64,000 nucleotides of DNA from Bacteroidaceae bacterium (GTDB lineage: Bacteria > Bacteroidota > Bacteroidia > Bacteroidales > Bacteroidaceae), in assembly GCA_024401095.1 (NCBI GenBank), contig JAKSLR010000016.1, positions 1-64,000 on the forward strand. The letters run 5' to 3'. Made by a program: the position numbers and the translations under genes. The notes below the pieces were generated by a model. That model saw only the letters and a list, made by a program, of their open reading frames with translations, did not search any database and was not told where the DNA came from. This document shows positions 8,269 to 17,784 of this stretch, one piece after another. Numbering within the stretch: position 1 is the first letter of the stretch; each line of letters starts with the position of its first letter.

Positions 8269-8898
8269 ATGAAAAGGAAATTAGCGTATTTTTTACTTTT
8301 ATTTTTTGTACCCCTAACTACAATTTTTGCAAATGAACTTCCTAATTCAAAGGAAGCACAAAAATTGTTCACAAAAGTGTTCGATATGGTTTATGGTCCT
8401 CAAGGATCCACACTTCATTATTCTGTCAACATTATCGGCATTTATAAAACAGAAGGAACAATTTACTACAAAGGTAAAAAATTTCAATACCAGGAAGAAC
8501 GCTATTCTTCTTGGCAAGATGGAACAAATGCGTTCATGGTTGATGGCAAAAAAAAGACTGTAAACATCTATAATTTCAACGATGAGAAAAAAGACACTTA
8601 TCTAAGCAAATTTAAGTTTGACCCTAAAGATTACATATTCAGCTATTCTAAAGAAGGTAACTACTATTTGTTGAATGCAAAAGTGAGGAACTCCAAATTC
8701 TTTGGTATAAAAGAATTAACTGCCAAGGTATATCAGGCAAATCTTTATCCCGTCAGTCTATCCATAAAATTGGGGTTTATTAAAACGACAGTTAAAATCA
8801 CAAACTTTCGTAGCGGAAACATTTTAGACAGTCAATTTATCTTTCCCAAGAACAAATTTGAAAATTATTCGTTCACAGATCACCGAAATGAAAAATAA
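8269..8898 (+). CDS. LolA-like periplasmic protein (209 aa)
   Basis: A secreted protein with a clear Sec signal (MKRKLAYFLLLFFVPLTTIFA). The rest is rich in beta strands with features of the LolA/outer-membrane lipoprotein-sorting fold: GTIYYKGKKFQYQEE, AFMVDGKKKTVNIYNF, KDTYLSKFKFDPKDYIF and a conserved-looking C-terminal strand FRSGNILDSQFIFPKNKF. LolA-fold proteins carry lipoproteins or lipids across the periplasm. The match is by fold pattern, so the specific role is uncertain. It heads a co-directional group with an MscS channel, a DUF4250 protein and a methyltransferase. The start matches the signal peptide even though the promoter almost touches it. Confidence 0.7.
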   Translation: MKRKLAYFLLLFFVPLTTIFANELPNSKEAQKLFTKVFDMVYGPQGSTLHYSVNIIGIYKTEGTIYYKGKKFQYQEERYSSWQDGTNAFMVDGKKKTVNIYNFNDEKKDTYLSKFKFDPKDYIFSYSKEGNYYLLNAKVRNSKFFGIKELTAKVYQANLYPVSLSIKLGFIKTTVKITNFRSGNILDSQFIFPKNKFENYSFTDHRNEK

Positions 8899-8916
8899 CA
8901 CATTAATATAAAAACT

Positions 8917-9765
8917 ATGGAATTAGATTTAAACAATTGGAGCGAAACATTAAGTAATGTTGCCCTTTCCGATTTAACAAAGTACGCTACAACCTTCTGT
9001 AAAAATGTTATTGTTGCCATCATAGTTTACATGATAGGCCGTTTTATTGTAAAAAAATTATGCGCTCTATTCCAAACAATATTAAGGAAAAAAGGGGTTG
9101 ATGACTCTTTATATACCTTCTTAGATAGCTTAGTAAGCATTACTCTTAACTTCTTGTTGATAATTGTTGTCATTGGCATTTTAGGCGTTGAGACCAGCTC
9201 TTTCATGGCTTTGTTTGCCAGTGCCGGAGTTGCCATTGGCTTAGCACTGAGTGGAACACTTCAAAACTTCGCTGGTGGTGTTATGGTCCTGTTATTCAAG
9301 CCCTATAAGGTAGGTGATGTCATTGAAGCACAAGGCTATATTGGTGGTGTTACCCAAATTCAGATTTTTAATACTATTCTCTGTACTCCAGACAATCAAA
9401 CCGTTATCATTCCAAACGGTTCATTGGCAACTGGTAGCCTCAAAAACTATTCTACACAGCAATTCCGTCGCGTAGATATCCCGGTAGAGGTGGCCTATGG
9501 AAGCCAGCCAGATACAGTACGCGAGGCATTGAATGAACTCATCAATGCTGACACACGTATTTTGAAGGATGCAGGCCACGAACCAACCATCCCTATGACA
9601 ACCATGGGATCAAGCTCCATTACTTTCGAACTTCGCCTATGGGTTGAATCAGCCAATTACTTTGCAGTCAAGTTTGACATGACAGAAAACGTATACAAGC
9701 ACTTCCGAGCTAAGGGTATTGAAATCCCATTCCAACAGTTGGATGTACACATGCGCAGCAAATAA
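8917..9765 (+). CDS. MscS-family mechanosensitive ion channel (282 aa)
   Basis: A small-conductance mechanosensitive channel that opens under membrane tension to release solutes on osmotic downshock. Three hydrophobic helices occupy about residues 28-110. The pore helix TM3 is the glycine/alanine-rich stretch around ASAGVAIGLALSGTLQNFAGG. It is followed by the beta domain (FKPYKVGDVIEAQGYIGGV, TPDNQTVIIPNGSL) and the C-terminal alpha/beta cage domain. Length and architecture match the E. coli MscS type. It lies 18 nt after the LolA-like gene. Confidence 0.95.
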   Translation: MELDLNNWSETLSNVALSDLTKYATTFCKNVIVAIIVYMIGRFIVKKLCALFQTILRKKGVDDSLYTFLDSLVSITLNFLLIIVVIGILGVETSSFMALFASAGVAIGLALSGTLQNFAGGVMVLLFKPYKVGDVIEAQGYIGGVTQIQIFNTILCTPDNQTVIIPNGSLATGSLKNYSTQQFRRVDIPVEVAYGSQPDTVREALNELINADTRILKDAGHEPTIPMTTMGSSSITFELRLWVESANYFAVKFDMTENVYKHFRAKGIEIPFQQLDVHMRSK

Positions 9766-9771
9766 AAGACT

Positions 9772-9951
9772 ATGAACGAATTACCAAAGGATCCTATCAT
9801 GCTCATGAGCATGGTAAACATGAAACTTAGAGATCAGTTTGAATCTTTAGAAGAACTTTGTTCTACTTTAGACGTGAATCAAGAAGAATTGGAGAAAACA
9901 CTTCAAAGTGTAGGCTTTGAATACTTTCCAGAATTGAATCAATTCCGTTAA
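9772..9951 (+). CDS. DUF4250 domain microprotein (59 aa)
   Basis: A short gene between mscS and the methyltransferase. The translation begins MNELPKDPIMLMSMVNMKLR and ends near FEYFPELNQFR. The LPKDPxMLxSxVNMKLRD start and the FExxPELNQF-like end are the hallmarks of DUF4250, a family of about 60 residues of unknown function found in Bacteroidota and Firmicutes. The predicted structure is a small helical bundle. The spacing (6 nt after mscS, 2 nt before the next gene) shows it is part of the operon. Confidence 0.88.
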   Translation: MNELPKDPIMLMSMVNMKLRDQFESLEELCSTLDVNQEELEKTLQSVGFEYFPELNQFR

Positions 9952-9953
9952 AA

Positions 9954-11138
9954 ATGAACACAAGGGAGTTTGTCTTAAAATTCAAAGAAGCCGATGTGAA
10001 AACATTGGCATTCCATGGCAGTAAATATCCTGATGTAGATTTTACCTATGCTCTGGACCAGATTAAAGGATGGCAGACAGCCCGTCAAAAACTCCCTACT
10101 TATGCCACAATTACAGATATTCAATACCCCCATCATCTGTCGATGGAACAATGCTCCAGCGAACTTACAGCCCGCTATAAGGCAAAGCTTGTTTCAGCCT
10201 CAGCTGATAGGGGTTCTTTCATTGACCTTACAGCAGGTTTTGGTATAGATTTTTCCTTTATTGCCCCATTGTTTCATCAATCAACCTATGTAGAACAACA
10301 GGCATACCTTTGTGAACTGGCACACCATAATTTTCCTCTATTAGGACTAGGAAAAGCACAAATAGTCAACACCAACTGTTTGGATTATTTAGGACAAATG
10401 GATTCCGTTGACTGGATCTTCCTTGATCCAGCACGTAGGGATAAGAATGGAGGAAAAGTTGTTGCCATTCACGACTGTGAACCCGATGTAGAAGCCTTAG
10501 AAGAGACACTACTAAAGAAAGGAAAGCACATCATGATCAAGCTTTCACCAATGCTAGATATATCATTGGCATTAAACACATTAAAACATATTTCACAAGT
10601 CCATGTCATAGCTGTCAATGGAGAATGTAAAGAACTTCTTCTCATTTTAGAGAGAGAGATTTCCCCTCATGATAGAGTAAGGGTAAACACAATAAACATA
10701 CAAAAAGAAGAACAAGAATTCTCCTTCTCTATGGAGGAAGAAGAACATGCTATTTGTGAATATGCGAAACCTGAAGGATACCTATATGAGCCCAATGCTG
10801 CCGTGATTAAAGCAGGAGGATTCAAATCACTCTGTGCACGATATGCAGTTAAAAAGTTGCATCCCAACAGTCATCTTTATGTTTCTGATGCCTTTATCCC
10901 AGACTTCCCAGGACGTTCTTTTTTGATTGACAGCGTGTTTGGCTTCAGCAAGAAAGAACTAAAAGAATTGCAAAGCCTTAAACAGGCAAACCTGACTGTC
11001 AGGAACTTTCCACAAGGTGTTTTTGAACTTCGGAAACGCCTTAAACTGTCTGATGGTGGAAACCATTATCTTTTTGCCACCACCCTTCTTTCCAATGAAA
11101 AAGTCTTGATTTTAGGGCACAAACCTTTAAAAAGCTAA
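9954..11138 (+). CDS. SAM-dependent methyltransferase with THUMP-like C-terminal domain (394 aa)
   Basis: A Rossmann-type class I methyltransferase. SAM motif I is FIDLTAGFGIDFSFIA (about residues 86-101), and the catalytic-loop-like motif is WIFLDPARRDKNGGK (about 153-167). The C-terminal region (about 290-390) resembles the THUMP-like domain found in this Bacteroidota family. The DPARR signature resembles RNA base methyltransferases, so RNA modification is likely, but no substrate is established. It is the last gene of the 8.3-11.1 kb operon. Confidence 0.82.
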   Translation: MNTREFVLKFKEADVKTLAFHGSKYPDVDFTYALDQIKGWQTARQKLPTYATITDIQYPHHLSMEQCSSELTARYKAKLVSASADRGSFIDLTAGFGIDFSFIAPLFHQSTYVEQQAYLCELAHHNFPLLGLGKAQIVNTNCLDYLGQMDSVDWIFLDPARRDKNGGKVVAIHDCEPDVEALEETLLKKGKHIMIKLSPMLDISLALNTLKHISQVHVIAVNGECKELLLILEREISPHDRVRVNTINIQKEEQEFSFSMEEEEHAICEYAKPEGYLYEPNAAVIKAGGFKSLCARYAVKKLHPNSHLYVSDAFIPDFPGRSFLIDSVFGFSKKELKELQSLKQANLTVRNFPQGVFELRKRLKLSDGGNHYLFATTLLSNEKVLILGHKPLKS

Positions 11139-11177
11139 ATTTTACGGATTCTATCTTCTATTTTCATTGAAAATAGC

Positions 11178-11185
11178 TATCTTTA
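11178..11185 (+). promoter_or_regulatory. Probable -7 element before the GNAT-parE operon
   Basis: TATCTTTA differs from TAnnTTTG only in the last base and lies 30 nt before the ATG at 11216. Confidence 0.45.
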
Positions 11186-11215
11186 CACCCAAATAATGTT
11201 TTGGAAAAATAAGCT

Positions 11216-12349
11216 ATGGCTATAACCGTAAAAAAAGTAACCACAAAGAAGGAACTGAAGCAATTTATTCGCTTCAACTATGAATTATACAAAGGCAATG
11301 CCTACAAAGTACCTGAACTTTACGAAGACATGGTGGATACACTTACCCCTGGCAAAAATCCTGCATTGGAATTTTGCGACAGCGAGTGTTATATGGCCAT
11401 GGATGGTGACAAGATAGTAGGACGCGTCGTTGCTATCATCAATAACCGAGCTAATGAACGTTGGAATGAAAAGGTTGTTCGTTTTGGTTGGATAGACTTT
11501 ATTGATGACCCAGAAGTAAGTAGTGCGCTCATTCATGCTGTTGAAGAATTCGGAAAGGCACATGGAATGACTGCTGTTCAAGGTCCATTAGGCTTTACTG
11601 ACATGGACCCAGAAGGTATGCTGATAGAAGGTTATGACCAGTTGGGTACCATGGCTACACTTTATAACTACCCCTATTACCCACAGCATATGGAGAAGAT
11701 GGGGTATGAGAAAGCACACGATTGGGTAGAATTCAAAATCGCTGTTCCTGACAAGATACCTGATAAGATGCTCCGCGTAGGAGAGATTGTACAAAAGAAG
11801 TTTGGCTTGAAGATTGTTAAAGTTCATAGCAAAAAGGAAATCGCAGAAAAGAATTATGGCCAGCGGATTTTTGAACTCATCAATGAAGGTTACAAGAATC
11901 TCTTCGGCTTTGTTGCTCTTACACAAGCTCAGATTGACAAATATGTAGATACCTATCTGGGACTGCTAAATCTGGATATGATTTCTCTGGTTGAAACAGA
12001 AGAAGGTGAGCTTGTGGGTGTAGGCATTACCATGGGTAGCCTTTCCGTTGCACTGCAAAAAGCGAAGGGAAAGCTGTTCCCATTCGGCTGGTGGCATCTC
12101 GTTAAGGCGTTAAAGTGGAAAGAGCCAGAAGGAATGGATCTGCTTTTAGTAGCTGTCAAGCCTGAATACCTGAATAAAGGAGCCAATTCTCTGCTGTTCC
12201 TGGACATGATTCCAGTAGCCATGAGAAAAGGATACAAGTGGGCTGAGAGTAATCCTGAGTTGGAAGATAACGAGGCTGTCCAGAAACAGTGGGCTTATTT
12301 TGATACCAAGCAGCACAAGCGTCGTCGCTGCTTCAAGAAAGACATTTAA
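11216..12349 (+). CDS. GNAT-like N-acetyltransferase family protein (377 aa)
   Basis: A long GNAT-fold protein of the YghO-like type. The N-terminal part ([30 protein letters not shown]) and the middle block [34 protein letters not shown] are typical of this family. The C-terminal half holds the acetyl-CoA-binding-like segment [20 protein letters not shown]. The substrate is unknown. It lies 17 nt before parE and probably shares its transcript. The family assignment is good; enzymatic activity is inferred. Confidence 0.8.
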   Translation: MAITVKKVTTKKELKQFIRFNYELYKGNAYKVPELYEDMVDTLTPGKNPALEFCDSECYMAMDGDKIVGRVVAIINNRANERWNEKVVRFGWIDFIDDPEVSSALIHAVEEFGKAHGMTAVQGPLGFTDMDPEGMLIEGYDQLGTMATLYNYPYYPQHMEKMGYEKAHDWVEFKIAVPDKIPDKMLRVGEIVQKKFGLKIVKVHSKKEIAEKNYGQRIFELINEGYKNLFGFVALTQAQIDKYVDTYLGLLNLDMISLVETEEGELVGVGITMGSLSVALQKAKGKLFPFGWWHLVKALKWKEPEGMDLLLVAVKPEYLNKGANSLLFLDMIPVAMRKGYKWAESNPELEDNEAVQKQWAYFDTKQHKRRRCFKKDI

Positions 12350-12366
12350 TACTAAAAACACTATAC

Positions 12367-14325
12367 ATGAGCGAAGAAGTGGAACTGCCTCTGCAAGAGG
12401 CACAACCTCAATATACCGACGATAACATCCGACACCTGTCTGATATGGAGCATGTACGTACCCGTCCAGGTATGTACATTGGCCGTTTAGGTGATGGTTC
12501 TTCTTCAGAAGACGGAATCTATGTCCTTTTGAAAGAAATCATTGATAACAGTATCGATGAGTTCAAAATGGATGCCGGAAAAGTTATCGAAATAACGATT
12601 GAAGATAATTTACGAGTGGGAGTACGCGACCATGGCCGAGGCATTCCGCAAGGAAAGCTCATAGAGGCTGTCAGCATACTGAATACCGGAGGAAAATATG
12701 ACTCCAAGGCTTTTAAGAAAAGTGTGGGTCTGAATGGTGTGGGTTCCAAGGCTGTAAATGCCTTGAGTACTCATTTTGAGGCATGGAGCTTCCGTGAAGG
12801 AAACGTCAGAAAAGCAGTATTCGAAAAGGGTATGCTCATCAGCGACGTAACAGAGCCAACCAATGAAGACAATGGTACTTACATTTTCTTTGAACCTGAC
12901 AATTCGCTTTTCAAGAATTACCTGTTCAGAGAAGAATTCGTACAGAACCTTTTGCGCAATTACACTTATTTGAACTCCGGATTAACCATCATGTACAATG
13001 GTCGGAGAATCCTGTCACGCCATGGACTTGAAGATTTGTTGAATGACAAAATGGATAGTGCAGCTCTCTACCCTATCATCCACCTCAAGGGCGAGGATAT
13101 TGAAATTGCATTTACCCATACCAACCAGAACGGAGACGAGTATTATAGCTTCGTAAACGGACAATATACCCCACTGGGTGGTACACATCAGGCAGCCTTC
13201 AAAGAACACATCGCCAAGACCATCAAGGAGTTTTATGGAAAGCAGTGGGAACCTGGTGATATCCGTAACGGTATGGTGGCAGCAATTGCCATCAATATTC
13301 AGGAACCACAATTTGAAAGCCAGACAAAAATCAAGTTGGGTTCCCTTACCATGGAACCTGATGGAGGTGTAAGTGTAAATAAATACGTTGGTGATTTCAT
13401 CAAAACAGAAGTGGACAACTACCTCCACAGGAACACCGACATGAACGAAGCACTTTTCCAGAAAATCAACGAAAGTGAAAAGGACCGCAAGGCAATGGCA
13501 GGCATCACAAAACTTGCACGCGAACGTGCCAAAAAGGCCAACCTGCACAACCGCAAGCTACGTGACTGTCGCGTTCATCTGAACGATGCCAAAGGCGATC
13601 TTCAAGAAGAAAGTTCTATCTTCATTACTGAGGGTGACTCTGCAAGTGGAAGTATTACCAAAAGTAGAAACGTCAATACACAAGCCGTATTCTCTCTTCG
13701 TGGAAAGCCATTGAACACATTTGGCCTTACCAAGAAAGTGGTATATGAAAATGAAGAATTCAACTTGCTGCAGAATGCCCTGAACATTGAAGAAGGACTT
13801 GAAGGTCTACGCTATAACAAAGTTATCGTTGCCACCGATGCAGATGTGGACGGAATGCACATCCGTCTGCTTATGCTTACTTTCTTCTTGCAGTTTTTCC
13901 CAGATCTTATCAAGAAAGGCCATGTGTACATTTTGCAGACTCCTCTTTTCCGCGTAAGAAACAAGAAGAAAAAGCAAAGAGGAGAAAAAGAAGGTGCAAA
14001 GGTACACAAACGCAGTGAAGGTCGTAATGAATACGAAACCATTTACTGTTACAGCGACGAGGAACGCATCAAAGCCATAGAGAAACTTAGTCCAAACCCA
14101 GAAATTACACGATTCAAAGGTCTGGGCGAGATTTCTCCGGAAGAGTTCGAAGGATTCATCGGTGAAAACATACGCTTGGAACAGGTAAACCTTAGCAAAG
14201 ACGACTTAGTAAAACAACTGCTTGAATTCTACATGGGAAAGAATACCATGGAACGTCAGCAGTTTATCATAAACAATCTGGTGGTAGAAGAAGACCGCCC
14301 AGAAGACTACGAATATGGAGATTAG
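12367..14325 (+). CDS. parE: DNA topoisomerase IV subunit B (652 aa)
   Basis: The ATPase subunit of a type IIA topoisomerase that decatenates daughter chromosomes. It has a GHKL ATPase domain ([10 protein letters not shown] with the Mg-binding Asn; [21 protein letters not shown]), a transducer domain, and a TOPRIM domain with EGDSASGS and DADVDGMHI. The short length and the absence of GyrB-specific insertions favour ParE, as does the conserved Bacteroidota neighbourhood parE-coaD-S41 peptidase. The parC partner is not in the window. It overlaps coaD by 11 nt. Confidence 0.92.
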   Translation: MSEEVELPLQEAQPQYTDDNIRHLSDMEHVRTRPGMYIGRLGDGSSSEDGIYVLLKEIIDNSIDEFKMDAGKVIEITIEDNLRVGVRDHGRGIPQGKLIEAVSILNTGGKYDSKAFKKSVGLNGVGSKAVNALSTHFEAWSFREGNVRKAVFEKGMLISDVTEPTNEDNGTYIFFEPDNSLFKNYLFREEFVQNLLRNYTYLNSGLTIMYNGRRILSRHGLEDLLNDKMDSAALYPIIHLKGEDIEIAFTHTNQNGDEYYSFVNGQYTPLGGTHQAAFKEHIAKTIKEFYGKQWEPGDIRNGMVAAIAINIQEPQFESQTKIKLGSLTMEPDGGVSVNKYVGDFIKTEVDNYLHRNTDMNEALFQKINESEKDRKAMAGITKLARERAKKANLHNRKLRDCRVHLNDAKGDLQEESSIFITEGDSASGSITKSRNVNTQAVFSLRGKPLNTFGLTKKVVYENEEFNLLQNALNIEEGLEGLRYNKVIVATDADVDGMHIRLLMLTFFLQFFPDLIKKGHVYILQTPLFRVRNKKKKQRGEKEGAKVHKRSEGRNEYETIYCYSDEERIKAIEKLSPNPEITRFKGLGEISPEEFEGFIGENIRLEQVNLSKDDLVKQLLEFYMGKNTMERQQFIINNLVVEEDRPEDYEYGD

Positions 14326-14782
14326 ACACAGAGCCCTATTTACTGGAACTTTTGATCCATTTACCAAGGGCCATGAGAATATTGTAAGACGTGCAGTTTT
14401 ATTAACAGACGAACTGATAATAGGAATTGGAAAGAATGAAATGAAACACTGTCTTTATTCTGTAGAAGAACGATTGCAGATGATTTCAGAACTCTTTGCC
14501 GATGATCCTAAAATCAAAGTTCTTTCATACAGCGGATTAACCGTAGACTTTGCAAAAGAAATAAACGCTCAGTGTATCATTCGTGGATTGCGCTGCGTAA
14601 AAGATTTTGAATACGAAGAAAGTATGGCAGAATTGAACCGTCAACTTACCGGTATCGATACTCTTTTGCTGTTTACAGAACCTCAATTCAACTGCATCAG
14701 CAGCAGTATGGTCCGAGAATTAATCAGTTATGGGAAAGATGTGAGCCAATTCCTCCCAGAAGGTATGAAAATCAAGAGATAA
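14315..14782 (+). CDS. coaD: Phosphopantetheine adenylyltransferase (155 aa)
   Basis: Catalyses ATP + 4'-phosphopantetheine to dephospho-CoA + PPi, the penultimate step of CoA synthesis, in the cytoplasm. The nucleotidyltransferase signature [15 protein letters not shown] (about residues 9-23, with the TxGH-type KGH) and the C-terminal ISSSMVREL motif are both present, as is RGLR before KDFEYE. The length is normal for bacterial PPAT. It overlaps the end of parE and is 1 nt from the next start, so translation is coupled. Confidence 0.96.
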   Translation: MEIRHRALFTGTFDPFTKGHENIVRRAVLLTDELIIGIGKNEMKHCLYSVEERLQMISELFADDPKIKVLSYSGLTVDFAKEINAQCIIRGLRCVKDFEYEESMAELNRQLTGIDTLLLFTEPQFNCISSSMVRELISYGKDVSQFLPEGMKIKR

Positions 14783-14783
14783 G

Positions 14784-16340
14784 ATGAAGAAAACCTTTAT
14801 ACTTTTATTTGTTTTAGCTGTAGCCGCCGTTGGAGTTCATGCGCAAACGGAAGCACAGATGAGAAAACTACAGCTTGCCGAAGCTGCAATCAATAGATTT
14901 TATGTAGACTCTGTTTCCGAGAATAAAATCGTTGAAAGTGCCATCCGGGCCATGCTGAAAGAGTTGGATCCTCATTCAACTTATTCCACTGCAGAAGAAG
15001 TGAAGAAACTCAATGAACCATTAGAGGGCAGTTTCGAAGGAATCGGTGTTTCTTTTAATATTGTTGAGGATACATTAGTAGTTATCCAGCCTGTTACCAA
15101 AGGTCCTAGCGAAAAAGTGGGCATAATGGCTGGCGACAAGATCATTGCTGTTGACGATACGACAATTGCTGGCGTTAACATGTCTCAGGACGAAATCATG
15201 AAACGACTGCGTGGCCCTAAGAACAGCAAGGTCAATCTGGATATTTTCCGTCAAGGCGCAAAGGATATTCTCAAATTCACTGTAGTACGAGACAAGATAC
15301 CTGTCTATTCTGTAAACGCAGCTTACATTGCCCACAGCAACATTGGCTATGTTCAGTTTGGAGAATTCGGCAGAACCACTCATGCAGAGCTGCTGTCTGC
15401 CATTGAAAAACTGAAGACACAAGGAATGGAATGCCTTATCATTGACTTACAAGACAATAGCGGCGGCTATCTAGACGCTGCCATAGAAATTGCAAACGAA
15501 TTCTTGGATATAAATGAGCCTATTGTCTATACAGAAGGACGTGCTTCAAGACGACGTGAGTATCGCGCTAACGGACGAGGAACGCTGAAAAATCTTCCGG
15601 TAGTCATTCTGGTCAATCAAAACAGTGCATCTGCTGCAGAAATTCTGGCAGGAGCAATCCAGGACAATGACAGAGGAACTATTATTGGACGAAGAACATA
15701 CGGTAAAGGTCTGGTTCAAAGAGCCATGGATTTACCAGATGGAAGCATGATGCGACTGACCATTGCACGCTATTATACACCATCAGGACGCTGTATTCAA
15801 AAGCCTTATGTAAAGGGTGACAAGGACAGCTATAGCCGTGACCTGCTGAACCGCATTGAAAGTGGAGAGCTTTACCATGAAGATAGTGTGCATGTAGACA
15901 AAAGTGTAGAATACAAGACACTGAAAGATAAACGCACCGTGTATGGAGGAGGTGGTATATTACCCGACTTTTTTGTAGCCATAGACACTACCTACAATAC
16001 ACTATATTACCGAGAATTAGCAGTAAGCAGTGCTTTTGTAAAGACAACCATAAAATACATCAACAAGCACCGTGCTGAATTAAAGCAAAAATACCCATCC
16101 TTCGATGATTACTTTGCACATTTTGAAGTAGGACAAGATTTGTTAGACCAGCTCATCGAAGAAGGGAAGTCTATGAAAATTGAATATAAGGATGATGAAT
16201 TCAAAGAAGGACTTCCTTTAATAAAACTTCAGCTTAAAGCACTGCTAGCCCGTGATTTATGGGATATGAGTGAGTATTACCAACTTATCAACACCATAAA
16301 TCCTGTTGTAAAAAAAGGTATAGAACTGTTAGAAGAATAA
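14784..16340 (+). CDS. S41 family C-terminal processing peptidase (518 aa)
   Basis: A secreted Ser/Lys protease of the CtpA/Prc/Tsp type. It has a Sec signal ([21 protein letters not shown]), an N-terminal helical region, and a PDZ domain (about 85-170: [25 protein letters not shown]). The catalytic core contains [13 protein letters not shown] (Ser281/Ser283) and YGKGLVQ (Lys308). A C-terminal extension of about 120 residues follows. The family trims C-termini of envelope proteins and helps clear misfolded periplasmic proteins. It belongs to the conserved parE-coaD-S41-ruvB run. Confidence 0.93.
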   Translation: MKKTFILLFVLAVAAVGVHAQTEAQMRKLQLAEAAINRFYVDSVSENKIVESAIRAMLKELDPHSTYSTAEEVKKLNEPLEGSFEGIGVSFNIVEDTLVVIQPVTKGPSEKVGIMAGDKIIAVDDTTIAGVNMSQDEIMKRLRGPKNSKVNLDIFRQGAKDILKFTVVRDKIPVYSVNAAYIAHSNIGYVQFGEFGRTTHAELLSAIEKLKTQGMECLIIDLQDNSGGYLDAAIEIANEFLDINEPIVYTEGRASRRREYRANGRGTLKNLPVVILVNQNSASAAEILAGAIQDNDRGTIIGRRTYGKGLVQRAMDLPDGSMMRLTIARYYTPSGRCIQKPYVKGDKDSYSRDLLNRIESGELYHEDSVHVDKSVEYKTLKDKRTVYGGGGILPDFFVAIDTTYNTLYYRELAVSSAFVKTTIKYINKHRAELKQKYPSFDDYFAHFEVGQDLLDQLIEEGKSMKIEYKDDEFKEGLPLIKLQLKALLARDLWDMSEYYQLINTINPVVKKGIELLEE

Positions 16341-16342
16341 CA

Positions 16343-17368
16343 ATGAGCGATTTCGATATCAGAGAACAACAGAACGGTTCTGACCGCGACTTTGAAAATG
16401 CCCTCCGACCTCTTCGGTTTGAAGATTTCAGCGGACAACAGAAAGTAGTGGAGAATCTCCGAATCTTCGTTCTTGCAGCAAAGATGCGAGGCGAACCACT
16501 AGATCATACCCTTCTCCATGGACCTCCAGGATTGGGAAAGACAACTTTGAGTAACATCATTGCCAATGAATTGGGCGTAGGCTTTAAGGTCACTTCAGGA
16601 CCAGTATTGGATAAACCGGGTGATCTGGCCGGTCTTCTGACCTCTCTTGAGCCAAATGATTTGCTCTTCATTGATGAAATACACCGTTTGTCTCCTGTGG
16701 TAGAAGAATATCTCTATAGTGCCATGGAAGACTATCGCATTGACATCATGATTGATAAAGGTCCATCTGCCAGAAGCATTCAGATAGACTTAAATCCATT
16801 TACACTGGTTGGAGCAACCACCCGAAGCGGTTTGCTGACTTCTCCTTTGCGTGCACGATTTGGAATCAACATGCACCTGGAGTATTACGATGCAGAAACG
16901 TTGACAAAAATCATCAAGCGTTCTGCCGGAATTCTGAATATGCCTATTGACAGCAAGGCTGCTAGTGAAATTGCACGCAGAAGCCGAGGAACACCTCGTA
17001 TTGCCAACGCCCTGCTTCGTCGTGTACGCGACTTTGCTCAGGTAAAGGGAAATGGAAAGATTACATTAGAAATTGCCAGATATGCCCTAGAAGCATTGAA
17101 CATTGACACATATGGATTGGATGAGATAGATAACAAGATCCTGCTTACCATTATAGACAAGTTCAAAGGCGGTCCTGTGGGCATAACAACCATTGCCACC
17201 GCATTGGGCGAAGATGCAGGCACCGTGGAAGAAGTCTATGAACCTTACCTCATACAGGAAGGATTCCTGAAGCGAACTCCACGAGGACGAATGGTAACAG
17301 AACTGGCATACAAACATTTAGGTAGAAAGATGTTCATAGATAATGGCATCCCTGGATTATTTGAATAA
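16343..17368 (+). CDS. ruvB: Holliday junction branch-migration helicase RuvB (341 aa)
   Basis: The hexameric AAA+ motor of the RuvABC resolvasome, working on recombination intermediates. Walker A is GPPGLGKT (60-67), Walker B is [10 protein letters not shown], sensor 1 is LVGATTRSG and the arginine-finger region is [10 protein letters not shown]. The C-terminal winged helix ends with [18 protein letters not shown]. Full length. ruvA and ruvC are not in the window. It is 2 nt after the S41 gene. Confidence 0.98.
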   Translation: MSDFDIREQQNGSDRDFENALRPLRFEDFSGQQKVVENLRIFVLAAKMRGEPLDHTLLHGPPGLGKTTLSNIIANELGVGFKVTSGPVLDKPGDLAGLLTSLEPNDLLFIDEIHRLSPVVEEYLYSAMEDYRIDIMIDKGPSARSIQIDLNPFTLVGATTRSGLLTSPLRARFGINMHLEYYDAETLTKIIKRSAGILNMPIDSKAASEIARRSRGTPRIANALLRRVRDFAQVKGNGKITLEIARYALEALNIDTYGLDEIDNKILLTIIDKFKGGPVGITTIATALGEDAGTVEEVYEPYLIQEGFLKRTPRGRMVTELAYKHLGRKMFIDNGIPGLFE

Positions 17369-17371
17369 AAA

Positions 17372-17782
17372 ATGATTAGCTATCAGACTGACGGGGTGAA
17401 AATGCCCGCCATTAAACGCAGAGAAAACTCTGCATGGGTAAAGAAAGTAGCAGCAAGCTACGGAAAGAAAGTAGGTGAAATAGCCTATATCTTTGTAAAT
17501 GATGAAAAGATCCTGGAGGTTAATAAAGAATACCTGCAGCACGATTATTATACAGACATCATTACATTTGACTATTGCGAAGAGAATGTCATCAGTGGCG
17601 ACCTATTCATTAGCTTAGATACTGTGCGTACAAATGCCGAACAAGTGGGGGCTACATATGAGCAGGAGTTGAACCGTGTAATCATACATGGTATTCTTCA
17701 CCTCTGCGGTATCAACGATAAAGGTCCCGGTGAGCGAGAGATTATGGAAGCAGCAGAAAACAAGGCCTTAGCAATTCGATAA
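17372..17782 (+). CDS. ybeY: rRNA maturation endonuclease YbeY (136 aa)
   Basis: A single-strand endoribonuclease involved in 16S rRNA 3'-end maturation and ribosome quality control. The zinc-site motif is HGILHLCGINDK at residues 106-117. His106 and His110 are present, but the position of the third canonical histidine (HxxxHxxxxxH) is Lys117 here. The preceding YTDIITFDY segment and overall length fit the family. I believe the DK variant is common in Bacteroidota orthologues, but cannot check. It is co-transcribed with ruvB and the flippase. Confidence 0.9.
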   Translation: MISYQTDGVKMPAIKRRENSAWVKKVAASYGKKVGEIAYIFVNDEKILEVNKEYLQHDYYTDIITFDYCEENVISGDLFISLDTVRTNAEQVGATYEQELNRVIIHGILHLCGINDKGPGEREIMEAAENKALAIR

Positions 17783-17784
17783 CA

